Source: DASPPK01 sp041479575
GTDB taxonomy: Archaea > Thermoproteota > Bathyarchaeia > Bathyarchaeales > Bathycorpusculaceae
Assembly (NCBI GenBank): GCA_041479575.1
Contig: JBGOYH010000009.1
Location: forward strand, 1 to 23,569
Direction of reading: 5' to 3'
Length of the DNA stretch: 23,569 nt
Each line of letters begins with the position of its first letter. The stretch's first letter is position 1. Made by a program: the position numbers and the translations under genes. Under the pieces are notes generated by a model. It worked only from the letters and a program-made list of their open reading frames with translations, had not been told where the DNA came from and made no database searches. Shown one piece after another: positions 8,375-15,324 of the stretch.

Positions 8375-8390
8375 CACGTTATATGTTTTT
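8375..8390 (-). promoter_or_regulatory. Promoter of the solute-binding protein gene
   Basis: The minus strand reads AAAAACATATAACGTG; the core CATATAA is at 8379-8385. The predicted start is near 8356. This leaves a leader of about 15 bases that contains the strong AGGAGG ribosome site before the ATG at 8340, which fixes the start codon choice. Confidence 0.5.
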
Positions 8391-8469
8391 CCATGTAGGC
8401 AAAATCCCGGGCATCCAGTCGCATCGCGGCGTCAGCGAATATTGGCCCATTTTCTCGAAGATTGTCAAT

Positions 8470-9192
8470 CTATACGTCGGGAGGAGATTCGTATCCGTAG
8501 AGCTTTGAGTGCACCAAACCTACTTTGCGGTACAAATCAGCCATCATTTCAGCGTATTTCCACGAAGTCACCACGGCATCCAAAACCGGCACCTTGAGCT
8601 TGCTCGTCAACTCCTTCATGAATCCGGACTCCATTGTGCATCCTAAGACTATGACTTCGGCACCGTCCTCTTCAATAGCCTTCTTTGCCTCTGCCAAGAT
8701 CGCTTTTTTCAGCTTTTCAGGCTCAGAACCCATCTTCGGAACCGTGAATTCTATCGGTCTGAAAGAGGCAAGCTTCCTCTCGAGCCCATAAATGTACACG
8801 TTGCTCTCCATCCTCGGAATCCATTTTCTTCTACCCACGATTATTGAAAACTTGTGGCCAAGAGTCGCCGCGACATGCATCGTAGCCTCTGCTGGAACGA
8901 TCACTGGAATTGAAACAAGTTCTCGTGCTTCTCTGACTCCTGGGTCATAGAAACAGCCGATTATGACCGCATCATATCCTTCCTTTTCTGCCCATCTAAC
9001 CCATTCTAGAGTCTCGCCAAGATTCAGATGTTCATAGAAGTGGTACTCCAAATGAACTGGGCCTTTCCGCAGATGGACAACCTTAGGTTTTGCGTCTGGC
9101 CTTTTGATCTCATTTATCGTCTGAAGCATGTGCTTGTCCCAGGCACCAGTGCCAACCGGATTTATGTACAAGATCTTCAGCAAATCGATCAC
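8470..9192 (-). CDS. Hydantoin racemase / Asp-Glu racemase superfamily protein
   Basis: About 240 residues resembling HyuE-type racemases (COG4126). Seen: the opening ILYINP, then the two cysteines expected of a two-base racemase or isomerase. The first is in VIIGCFYDPG and the second is 105 residues later in VIVLGCTMESG. The PVIVPAEATMHVA segment is also characteristic. The superfamily includes hydantoin, aspartate and glutamate racemases and maleate isomerase, so the exact reaction is open. The GTG at 9192 is preferred over a TTG at 9210 because AGAGGA lies just before it and the predicted transcription start is about 9200. It sits between the OCD-family gene and the binding protein of the importer, suggesting a role in processing the imported compound. 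Confidence 0.8.
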   Translation of the reverse strand: MIDLLKILYINPVGTGAWDKHMLQTINEIKRPDAKPKVVHLRKGPVHLEYHFYEHLNLGETLEWVRWAEKEGYDAVIIGCFYDPGVREARELVSIPVIVPAEATMHVAATLGHKFSIIVGRRKWIPRMESNVYIYGLERKLASFRPIEFTVPKMGSEPEKLKKAILAEAKKAIEEDGAEVIVLGCTMESGFMKELTSKLKVPVLDAVVTSWKYAEMMADLYRKVGLVHSKLYGYESPPDV

Positions 9193-9220
9193 CACACTTC
9201 CTCTAATCAAAGCAAAGAAG

Positions 9221-9231
9221 CTATTTAAAAC
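9221..9231 (-). promoter_or_regulatory. TATA box for the racemase-family gene
   Basis: The minus strand reads GTTTTAAATAG. About 26 bases further on is 9200, just before the AGAGGA ribosome site and the GTG at 9192. Confidence 0.5.
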
Positions 9232-9250
9232 TTAGGAGCTAGAGTCTCAA

Positions 9251-10240
9251 TCACAAAGGCAGCCTGATTCCGGCTCCTGTCTTATTTGCCCTGTCAAGAA
9301 CCAGCTTGGCCGTAGCTATGTCTTCTATCGCTAGGCCTAAGTTCATGGACATGATACGCTCGCTTTTGTGCAGACGACCACTTTTTTCTCCGGCTACAAT
9401 TTCTCCCAGCTCCGCATACACTTTTGGTATATTATTAAAGTACCCTTGCCTCTTGTAGTACCATAGCTGTTGTATGTCGTCTATGCAGAATTTGTCCATC
9501 GAAAACATGGCTTCCGGTTTCCAGTAAGAGTCAAAATCCAACGGGCATGCAAGTCCACCGTCCTTAAACCATGATCTTTCAATTACGGGATGTGGTTGTT
9601 TCAGGATGGGACCCGAGGTTACGACTATGTCTGAACCTTCAACAGCTCTTTTGGGCGAGTCTACAGGAGTAATTTTCAAGCCATGTTTGACGGTCTCTTC
9701 CTTCACGTACTTCTGCAAGTTTTCTTCGCTTATGTCATACGCCTTCACTTTTTCAGTGTTCTTACACACCGCGAGCAAAGCTTCAAGGTTGCTTCTACCT
9801 TGAGCCCCGCATCCTAGTATGCCCAGCACTTTCGAGTCTTCTCTAGCCAAGTGCTTTGCTGCGACTGCGGTCACCGCTCCAGTACGCTTTGCAGTAATCC
9901 ACGTGGCGTCCATAACACTGATTGGAAAGCCAGTTTCAGGATCATTCAGGATTAGAAGACCAGAAACATAGGGCAGCTTGCGCTTTGTGTTTTCGGGATA
10001 ACCGCTTACCCATTTGATTCCTGCAGCGTGCATTCCAGGTATGTATGCAGGCATTGCATGGATGAAGGCATTTTCTTTCGGGTGGATTCCTGGTTTAGGA
10101 GGCATTTCAATTTTTCCCGCTGCTTTTTCGCGGAAGGCATTGTCGACAATTCGGATTACTTCTTCGATAGGAATGCCCAGTCTTTCGATGTCACCTCGGC
10201 TGAGATACAGGACGGTGTCTGAAAGACTCATCGTGGTCAC
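9251..10240 (-). CDS. Ornithine cyclodeaminase / mu-crystallin family NAD(P)-dependent enzyme
   Basis: A 329-residue protein of COG2423. Seen: the substrate-side Lys76 in GIKWVSGYP, the conserved DATWITAKRTGAVTA segment (Arg119), the nucleotide motif GCGAQG at 143-148, and Asp237 at the position of the catalytic Asp of ornithine cyclodeaminase (LDFDSYWKPEA). Members convert ornithine to proline, or reduce cyclic imines such as pyrroline- or piperideine-2-carboxylate, or act as alanine dehydrogenase; sequence alone does not decide which. The surrounding segment departs from the usual GSDxPGKxE, hinting at a different substrate. The GTG at 10240 falls about 26 bases after a TATA-like element and is probably leaderless; ATG 10231 is the alternative. 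Its neighbours are racemase and importer genes. Confidence 0.88.
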   Translation of the reverse strand: MTTMSLSDTVLYLSRGDIERLGIPIEEVIRIVDNAFREKAAGKIEMPPKPGIHPKENAFIHAMPAYIPGMHAAGIKWVSGYPENTKRKLPYVSGLLILNDPETGFPISVMDATWITAKRTGAVTAVAAKHLAREDSKVLGILGCGAQGRSNLEALLAVCKNTEKVKAYDISEENLQKYVKEETVKHGLKITPVDSPKRAVEGSDIVVTSGPILKQPHPVIERSWFKDGGLACPLDFDSYWKPEAMFSMDKFCIDDIQQLWYYKRQGYFNNIPKVYAELGEIVAGEKSGRLHKSERIMSMNLGLAIEDIATAKLVLDRANKTGAGIRLPL

Positions 10241-10262
10241 AATTGTAAGAAACGCACGAACG

Positions 10263-10270
10263 AATAAAAG
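10263..10270 (-). promoter_or_regulatory. TATA box for the OCD-family gene
   Basis: CTTTTATT on the minus strand, centred about 26 bases before the GTG at 10240, consistent with a leaderless transcript. The rest of the 254-base gap (10241-10494) shows no gene. Confidence 0.45.
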
Positions 10271-10494
10271 TCTGTTTGCCTGATTTTCGCTTCGTCACCT
10301 TCTTAACGCATGAGCAAGACTTCTAAACTCAATTTTCCCCTATTCTCGGGACCTTTGGTGACTTAGGAGATGAATTCTGTTGGAAGGCCCAAGAAAAGGA
10401 GCATTGAGGATCTTGCGCTTACAGGGAACATCGCTCCGCTTTCGACCTAGTTCTGCGGTGTATGCGTGGCAAGAAGAAACGAGGACGTACTGTT

Positions 10495-11550
10495 CTATTG
10501 TTCAACGCCCATCTCTTTAATGAATCCAAGCAACTCTGGGTGAACGAACTTTCCATCTTTCTGTACGGGTTCACCATCTAGGCATATCGATGCCTTCAGT
10601 ATGATACCGTCGTCATGAGATGCAGCTCTCCATCCAAAAGCGCCTCCAAGGTCTGGTCTGAGAAGCGGTCCTTGCGACCCCCAACCGACTTGGAAGCAAC
10701 CCCAGACCCTTTCGACCTCTGATATGTCGCCTGTTACTCTTGCCTTAGGATGGTATCCAAAACAGATGTGGGCTATCCGGTACATGTTGCCATCTTTGAA
10801 GCTTGCCAAATATCTCCGAAGTATGTCAGCCTCTACACCGCCAGAGATTTCTGTTATTACACCTTTGTCAACTTTGCATTTTATCGGCGTTCTTATGTTC
10901 GATTTGATCTCGTCTGGAGGCCACACGTTTCCGTCGAATGCCAAGATCCCGTTTTCGGTTTCCTCAATTGGAGAACCACCGGTCTGTCCACCCAACATTA
11001 TGACTTTTCTTTTGTCAGCAGTGCTACCGAAGTTCTCGAACTTTCGTCCGCCGATCTTCGCGGTGAAGTTGGTCCCAGAGGGGCTGGTTACCTTAATCTC
11101 ATCGGCTTCAGTTGTCATTTCTGCAAGCTTGTCTCCCAACTCAACCATTTTCGGATAGTTGACCCAACCTAAGGTTCTAACCATTGCTTCGCGGTCAAGG
11201 GACGTTAGGCAAATGTAGGCCCGGTTTCGCTTTAGGGCGTTTGTCTGCGCCTGAGTATATAATATGGCTCTGGCTGAGAATTCCACCGTGACATCGGAGT
11301 CCATCATTGCAGCGGCAAGGGGCTTAGGCGGTTCAGTGAAAGAGATTTCGCGGGTCTCGTGGATAACTATCGTGGGTGTGGCTCCCGCAGATTTGACCGC
11401 TGCAGCTGTTGCATTCAACACGGCGGCGTCGACAATATCGTCGCCATATATGAGAACATCCTCATCTTTCTTTACTTTTAGAACATAATTCACCAATGTA
11501 TCTGCGGCTTTTCCCAATTCGATGTACCAGGTCAAATTTCTTTCCCTCAC
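10495..11550 (-). CDS. NicX-like M29-fold protein, second copy
   Basis: A 351-residue paralogue of the protein at 1343-2374, sharing the same order of motifs (RxYICLTSxxxEAMVRTLG, GGxxGxxPIEETENGILAFDG). It also has His261 (IAHICFG) in place of the peptidase Glu, Gln287 in place of the peptidase GTxH His, and His312/Asp314 as the HxD pair. The His-to-HxD spacing of 51 and the length are very close to NicX (350 residues; ligands His265, His318, Asp320 recalled from the literature). Inference: an iron-dependent ring-opening dioxygenase or a related hydrolase; the substrate is unknown. The GTG at 11550 is near the predicted transcription start; a TTG at 11535 has GAGGG at good spacing. It heads the minus-strand cluster containing the OCD, racemase and opp genes. 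Confidence 0.7.
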   Translation of the reverse strand: MRERNLTWYIELGKAADTLVNYVLKVKKDEDVLIYGDDIVDAAVLNATAAAVKSAGATPTIVIHETREISFTEPPKPLAAAMMDSDVTVEFSARAILYTQAQTNALKRNRAYICLTSLDREAMVRTLGWVNYPKMVELGDKLAEMTTEADEIKVTSPSGTNFTAKIGGRKFENFGSTADKRKVIMLGGQTGGSPIEETENGILAFDGNVWPPDEIKSNIRTPIKCKVDKGVITEISGGVEADILRRYLASFKDGNMYRIAHICFGYHPKARVTGDISEVERVWGCFQVGWGSQGPLLRPDLGGAFGWRAASHDDGIILKASICLDGEPVQKDGKFVHPELLGFIKEMGVEQ

Positions 11551-11568
11551 CTGAGAATGTGACTGCTT

Positions 11569-11580
11569 GAATAAGAATTT
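11569..11580 (-). promoter_or_regulatory. Possible TATA element for the second NicX-like gene
   Basis: The minus strand reads AAATTCTTATTC. Its spacing to the GTG at 11550 is about 25 bases. The match is weaker than for the other promoters of the cluster. Confidence 0.3.
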
Positions 11581-11692
11581 TGCCCAATCAAACTAGACTT
11601 AGTTAAAATATCCCAGCCAATGACACTTCATGCCGGCTCTTCCCTCAACGCGCGAGCATGTCCTAAGAGAGGGCGCTACAGAGAAGTGCGAG

Positions 11693-11998
11693 CTACTTTC
11701 CCAGATTTTTCTGTTTCTTTATCTCTTTCGCCAGCTGCTGGCTTAGCTCGGTGAGAAACTGCTTGAGTTGCGGTTCACGCCAGAAGTTCTGGGGATCTGC
11801 GTCCACGTAGGACCTGACTTTCATTAACAGCTCGTTTCCTTTGATGTCGGCGTGGTCGGGGAGAAAAGAGAGCATGTAGAGGGTTTGCACAAGGCGACAC
11901 GCTCCGTAGCCCTGCTCTGGTCCTAGGGTTCTCTCGGCGCTGGCTACCAGAAAGCAAGTTATTTCAAACAGATAGTCATCCGCCTTTTTCGTTGTCAC
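11693..11998 (-). CDS. Small helical protein, DUF6092-like
   Basis: 101 residues, mostly helical by composition, with a Lys-rich C-terminal end. The segment FLVASAERTLGPEQGYGACRL resembles the conserved start of DUF6092, as I remember it, but this is a loose match. No catalytic motif or membrane segment is seen. Its GTG start overlaps the nitroreductase TGA in GTGA, so it is translationally coupled to that gene and may work with it. Confidence 0.6.
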   Translation of the reverse strand: MTTKKADDYLFEITCFLVASAERTLGPEQGYGACRLVQTLYMLSFLPDHADIKGNELLMKVRSYVDADPQNFWREPQLKQFLTELSQQLAKEIKKQKNLGK

Positions 11999-12495
11999 TT
12001 TCCAACCCTCTTAAAAATAAGTTCGTCCGTTGTCAAACGTTTTGTAGCCGGCGGTTTCTCATCAGGGTAGCCCACGGTTATAAAAAGCACGGGTTCAAGA
12101 TGCGGCGGCAACTCCAAGAGTTCCTTCACAGTTTCGACCACGAAACTGCCGATTGGACAACATCCGTACCCTCTGGAATGGGCACACAAGAGTATATTCT
12201 GCATTGCCGCTCCGATGTCCATGTAACTCCAGTTCGTCTCTCTGTTCTTGTTCAAACACATCACTATGAGTGCTGGCGCAGGTTTCAACCATCCTGGAGA
12301 CACCGACTTAAGGCCCCTCACCATGTCCCCATCGTTTACTAACAGAAATTCCCAAGGCTGTGAGTTACCTGCCGAAGGAGCCCAGCGAGCCGCTTCAACC
12401 AGCAAGGTCAATTCCTCCATTGGAAAAGATTCCTTCTTGTATCTTCGTACGCTCCTCCGCTGCGTGATAGCATCCATCAAAGACTGGTCCTTCAC
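11995..12495 (-). CDS. Nitroreductase-family FMN-dependent oxidoreductase
   Basis: About 166 residues, the compact form of the family. Seen: the N-terminal RRSVRRY FMN-phosphate motif, the ARWAPSAGNSQPWEF segment that lines FMN, the DIGAAMQNILLCAHSRGYGCC helix at the dimer interface, and a final VGYP. It probably reduces a nitro-, quinone- or flavin-type substrate with NAD(P)H; the physiological substrate is unknown. The GTG at 12495 is chosen because GAGGG ends six bases before it; the TTG at 12501 would abut the ribosome site. It is transcribed from a TATA box at 12544-12551 and overlaps the next gene by four bases. Confidence 0.85.
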   Translation of the reverse strand: MKDQSLMDAITQRRSVRRYKKESFPMEELTLLVEAARWAPSAGNSQPWEFLLVNDGDMVRGLKSVSPGWLKPAPALIVMCLNKNRETNWSYMDIGAAMQNILLCAHSRGYGCCPIGSFVVETVKELLELPPHLEPVLFITVGYPDEKPPATKRLTTDELIFKRVGK

Positions 12496-12543
12496 AATCA
12501 ACCCTCACGGAATTTTTTCACGCTTCAATGACACAGCAGAAAT

Positions 12544-12551
12544 CTTATAAG
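12544..12551. promoter_or_regulatory. Symmetric TATA box CTTATAAG between divergent genes
   Basis: CTTATAAG is a perfect palindrome. On the minus strand it follows AAAAAG (BRE-like) and lies about 25 bases before a predicted start near 12521, giving the nitroreductase a short leader with GAGGG. On the plus strand it could also serve the M29 gene, although a second AT-rich element (AATATTT, about 12576-12582) is nearer to that start. Confidence 0.5.
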
Positions 12552-12608
12552 CTTTTTGAACAGAGCTAGTTGACGAATATTTGATCAAGCAACACTGATG
12601 TGACCTGT

Positions 12609-13649
12609 ATGATTGACAAAGAAAAACTCGTTAACGGCGTCGTCAACATGCTCAAAGTGAACATGGGTCTCAAGGACGGAGAGAAAGTCGTAATTGTCAC
12701 GGACATCCCAACAATCGAAGAATGGAAAACCAAAACTAGCTCAAAGCTGACGGAAGCCATCGAAAGGTCAATCCTGGCCAAGATGGTAAGCGAAATCGCA
12801 GCCGAAAAGTTTCCCAAGAACAACGTTGAGTTCTTCACCTATCCCTCAGTTGGCAAACACGGAACTTATCCTGGAAAAGAAGTTGAAGAGAAAATGAAGA
12901 GCGCAAACGTAGCCATCGCAATAACCAATTATTCACTTACACACACGGACGCACGCGTCAACACCTGCAAGGTCGGCGGAAGAGTCGCTAGCATGCCGAT
13001 GTTTGTGCCTGAAATGTTCTACAAGGGCGGACCGATGGCTTCAGACTATCAAGAGATAAACAAAGAGACAAAGAAGATCGCGGACTGGATCACAAAAGCC
13101 AACGAAGCGAAAGTCACCTCGCCAGGAGGGACAGACATCAGCTTCAGCGTGAAGGGCAGAAACGGTATGGTTGATGCAGGAATCTTCACCGAGAAGGGTT
13201 CTTGGGGCAACCTCCCTTCGGGAGAAGCCTACTGCGCACCCGTTGAAGGAACCGCCCACGGCAAGCTTGTAGTAGAACCAAACTGGTACCCAGACCTTAA
13301 AGGGAAAATGACACTTGTCTTTAAAGACGGCCGCGTCACCGAAATAATCGGTGGCGGAAAAATTGGCGACGAATACCGAGCGCTGCTAGACTTCAGCAAA
13401 AAGGAAGAACCATACATTTCAAGAAGAAACCTCGCCGAGCTGGGAATAGGGACCAACCCAAATGCGAAGCGTCCCGACAACATTCTTGAATCCGAGAAGA
13501 TCAAGGGCACAGTGCACATGGCAATAGGAGACAACTCCCACATGGGCGGAAAAGTGTCGGCAGATCTGCATCAAGACTTCGTCATTCCAAAGCCAACATG
13601 GATGCTTGACGGAAAACCAGTAATGAAAGAAGGAAAATTGCTAGCATAG
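12609..13649 (+). CDS. M29-family aminopeptidase-like protein (aminopeptidase T/AmpS family)
   Basis: About 346 residues of COG2309, and the only one of three such proteins here that keeps peptidase-type residues. Seen (numbered from the GTG at 12600): Glu216 in PVEGTAHG, Glu280 in LAELGIGTNP, His306 in GTVHMAIG, and His324/Asp326 in DLHQDFV. These match five of the six ligands of the two-metal site of M29 enzymes. The Tyr usually seven residues after the GTxH His is Ser, followed by His314. The loop before HxD is about 13 residues shorter than in AmpT. Likely role: removing N-terminal residues from imported or endogenous peptides in the cytoplasm. ATG 12609 is preferred; GTG 12600 is possible. 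Confidence 0.85.
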   Translation: MIDKEKLVNGVVNMLKVNMGLKDGEKVVIVTDIPTIEEWKTKTSSKLTEAIERSILAKMVSEIAAEKFPKNNVEFFTYPSVGKHGTYPGKEVEEKMKSANVAIAITNYSLTHTDARVNTCKVGGRVASMPMFVPEMFYKGGPMASDYQEINKETKKIADWITKANEAKVTSPGGTDISFSVKGRNGMVDAGIFTEKGSWGNLPSGEAYCAPVEGTAHGKLVVEPNWYPDLKGKMTLVFKDGRVTEIIGGGKIGDEYRALLDFSKKEEPYISRRNLAELGIGTNPNAKRPDNILESEKIKGTVHMAIGDNSHMGGKVSADLHQDFVIPKPTWMLDGKPVMKEGKLLA

Positions 13650-13659
13650 ATAGAATTCT

Positions 13660-13678
13660 CTCCTCTTCCCTTTTTTTG
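13660..13678 (+). terminator. Pyrimidine/oligo-T terminator after the M29 gene
   Basis: A pyrimidine-rich stretch ending in seven T (13671-13677) begins about 10 bases after the stop codon. This is a typical archaeal intrinsic terminator. Confidence 0.5.
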
Positions 13679-13870
13679 ACTTTACGAACAGGTAAAGACT
13701 CTGAGGACACACCTCGGCCAAATGAAATCACGAATCATGAACAGAGCTTTCGCAGGAAAGAAATGGCACTTACTGAAAACTCGACTATCCTCTAAGTCAA
13801 ACGCCAAATCATCTAATTCCCAGCGACGTGTAAATGATTGAAACGCATGTGACGCAAGAATAAGATACCG

Positions 13871-13889
13871 ATCGCGACAAATTCGCGAT
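13871..13889. repeat. Inverted repeat ATCGCGA-5-TCGCGAT
   Basis: Perfect 7-base arms (13871-13877 and 13883-13889) flank CAAAT. The GC-rich arms stand out in AT-rich non-coding DNA. It may be a protein-binding site or part of a small RNA hairpin; no adjacent promoter is obvious. Confidence 0.5.
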
Positions 13890-14031
13890 GCGCCAGGCAG
13901 TGCAGCGCGCAAAGAATACTGACTTAACAATTCCAGCCCCAGCAGGGACGGTTGAGATATAGGCTGAAAGCAAGTGCGAATTGGAGAAACAAAACTCAGA
14001 GCAATGTCTCTTATCTGATATGCATTTCTGT

Positions 14032-14634
14032 TTATATGTGAAAAATGTACCAGGCCTCATAATAGTTGGACACTGCCAAGATAAGAACTGCAAGGCCTAT
14101 AAGGGCCAGCTCGGTTTTTGACAGTTTCAGAAGACTCTTCTTGGGTTTTCTGACCTTTGCCCAATCGCCAGCGGACTCGCTGTACAAACCGTAGAGGTTG
14201 AACGTTGCTGCGGATATCAAAGTGTAAGACGAGATCTCGTAAATTCCACTTCCGTGGAAGAGCGTCGCCAGAGAGGGAAGAAATCTTCCCAGACCGGGAA
14301 TCACGAAGGAGTTCGTTCCAAGCAGAATCCCGTATATCCCCCAGTGATAAAACGCCAATACGTATCCGAGGGGAACACCCTTCACACGAACGATGTTGCC
14401 GATCGCCACAGGGATGCAGCCCACGCAAAGGTTCCATAGAAACACTCGCAGGAAAGTCGCCATCGGGTCCTCTGCCTTAACCGGGACATAAAACGCGCCG
14501 GAACTTCCTCGAACTACGGCCTCCGGAAGGGCTTTGAAGCTGAAGACCCAAGCCAAGAGAAGAATCACTAGGCCCACGACCCACATGCTACCTAATCGGA
14601 TCCATATGTTCTCGCTTCTAATCGTCTTCAACAT
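14032..14634 (-). CDS. SpoIIM/DUF95-family integral membrane protein
   Basis: 200 residues with about five membrane segments (roughly 13-33, 60-82, 87-107, 131-151 and 174-192). The central pattern FLRVFLWNL... followed by FHGSGIYEISSYTLISAA matches the PHGxxE region of SpoIIM-like proteins (COG1300), common in archaea and of unknown function. The C-terminal EAW resembles the family ending. The start ATG is preceded by GGAG five bases upstream and by a TATA box at 14666-14674. It is divergent from the truncated monooxygenase gene. Confidence 0.78.
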   Translation of the reverse strand: MLKTIRSENIWIRLGSMWVVGLVILLLAWVFSFKALPEAVVRGSSGAFYVPVKAEDPMATFLRVFLWNLCVGCIPVAIGNIVRVKGVPLGYVLAFYHWGIYGILLGTNSFVIPGLGRFLPSLATLFHGSGIYEISSYTLISAATFNLYGLYSESAGDWAKVRKPKKSLLKLSKTELALIGLAVLILAVSNYYEAWYIFHI

Positions 14635-14665
14635 GCGGTCTCCAAAGCTTCCTTGTTGCCAACTT

Positions 14666-14674
14666 CATTTATAG
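14666..14674 (-). promoter_or_regulatory. TATA box of the SpoIIM-family gene
   Basis: CTATAAATG on the minus strand, placing the transcription start near 14644 and the GGAG ribosome site (14640-14643) in the short leader before the ATG at 14634. Confidence 0.5.
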
Positions 14675-14747
14675 TTGATGTTTTATCGTCAACTTGCACG
14701 CGCGCATTGCTTTCTGCGCATTTGTTTTTGTTTATCAGCAAATTAAT

Positions 14748-14759
14748 TAGCAATTGCTA
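14748..14759. repeat. Palindrome TAGCAATTGCTA in divergent promoter region
   Basis: A perfect 12-base palindrome. Beyond one mismatched pair the symmetry continues for three more bases on each side (14744-14763). It lies between the divergent SpoIIM-family and monooxygenase genes, about 40 bases before the TATA element of the latter, and could be a regulator-binding site. Confidence 0.45.
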
Positions 14760-14796
14760 GTTATTAACTACTGAACTAGTCAGATCAAAGTTAAGC

Positions 14797-14806
14797 TTCT
14801 ATATAT
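14797..14806 (+). promoter_or_regulatory. TATA box of the truncated monooxygenase gene
   Basis: TTCTATATAT on the plus strand, beginning 24 bases before the GTG at 14821, so the message would be leaderless or nearly so. Confidence 0.4.
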
Positions 14807-14820
14807 GAGATGAAAGAAAA

Positions 14821-15324
14821 GTGACAAGAGTAAAATTCGCTATTAGGCCGTTCAATTTTATTCCGAATAAGACTTCTCCGAACGAAGTCAGAGCAAGTCA
14901 AGATGTGTTTCTTGAGATCGCTATCAACGCCGAGAAATTTGGCTATGATACTGTAACGATGTTCGATCATTTGATGACTACAGGTGACAAGGAACTCGTA
15001 ATGAGCCTAGGGATGTATGACCATCTATTACTTGCCAACGATGTTGTTCTGGAGCACTGGACATTGCTCGGCTGTCTTGCCGCTGTCACAAAGAAGATAA
15101 GGATTGCCTCTAACATGACATGCATCAACTTCAGGCCTCCATCAATAACGGCGAAGGCGGTGTCTACGATGGATGTGATCTCTAACGGAAGATTCGAACT
15201 GGGGTTGGGAACTGGTGGTGATCCAAAGAAGGAGGTTAGGGCTTATGGTCTGCCAGATCCTGGTCCGCCGAGGGTTAGATCTGAGAAGCTCGCCGAATAT
15301 TTAGAAGTTATGAAAAAAATGTGA
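14821..15324 (+). pseudogene. Truncated luciferase-like (F420/FMN-dependent) monooxygenase
   Basis: 167 codons match the N-terminal half of a bacterial-luciferase-like TIM barrel. Seen: the VKFAIRPFNF start strand, AEKFGYDTVTMFDHL, the LLGCLAAVTKKIRIASNMT strand, STMDVISNGRFELGLGTGG, and the helix ending EYLEVMKKM. Full-length relatives are about 300-350 residues. The frame stops at TGA just where a WTGE-type continuation is expected, directly after a run of seven A. Neither other forward frame of 15325-15510 resumes the family sequence, so this looks like a 3' deletion and not a simple frameshift. The promoter and start appear intact. A functional short form cannot be excluded but would lack half the barrel. 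Confidence 0.75.

Larger units (their letters stand above)
13650..14031. other. Gene-free stretch between M29 and SpoIIM-family genes
   Basis: 382 bases with no convincing coding region on either strand. The two open frames on the minus strand here (13682-13930 and 13809-14093) have odd composition rich in Cys, Phe and Ser, no recognisable family, and no ribosome site that I can see. The stretch holds the terminator of the M29 gene, a weak hairpin at about 13701-13718, a perfect inverted repeat at 13871-13889, and the downstream flank of the SpoIIM-family gene. Confidence 0.6.

Noticed and set aside
8341..8424. N-terminal extension of the solute-binding protein to the in-frame start at 8424
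   Set aside because: The AGGAGG ribosome site and the TATA box lie inside this extension, and the extension lacks a secretion signal. The start at 8340 puts the membrane helix at the N-terminus.
10724..11172. Two plus-strand open frames of about 140 codons
   Set aside because: Both are antisense to the second NicX-like gene, whose family motifs fix the coding strand.
13682..14093. Minus-strand open frames of 82 and 94 codons in the gene-free stretch
   Set aside because: They overlap each other in different frames, have atypical Cys/Phe/Ser-rich composition, one runs into the SpoIIM-family gene, and I see no ribosome site.
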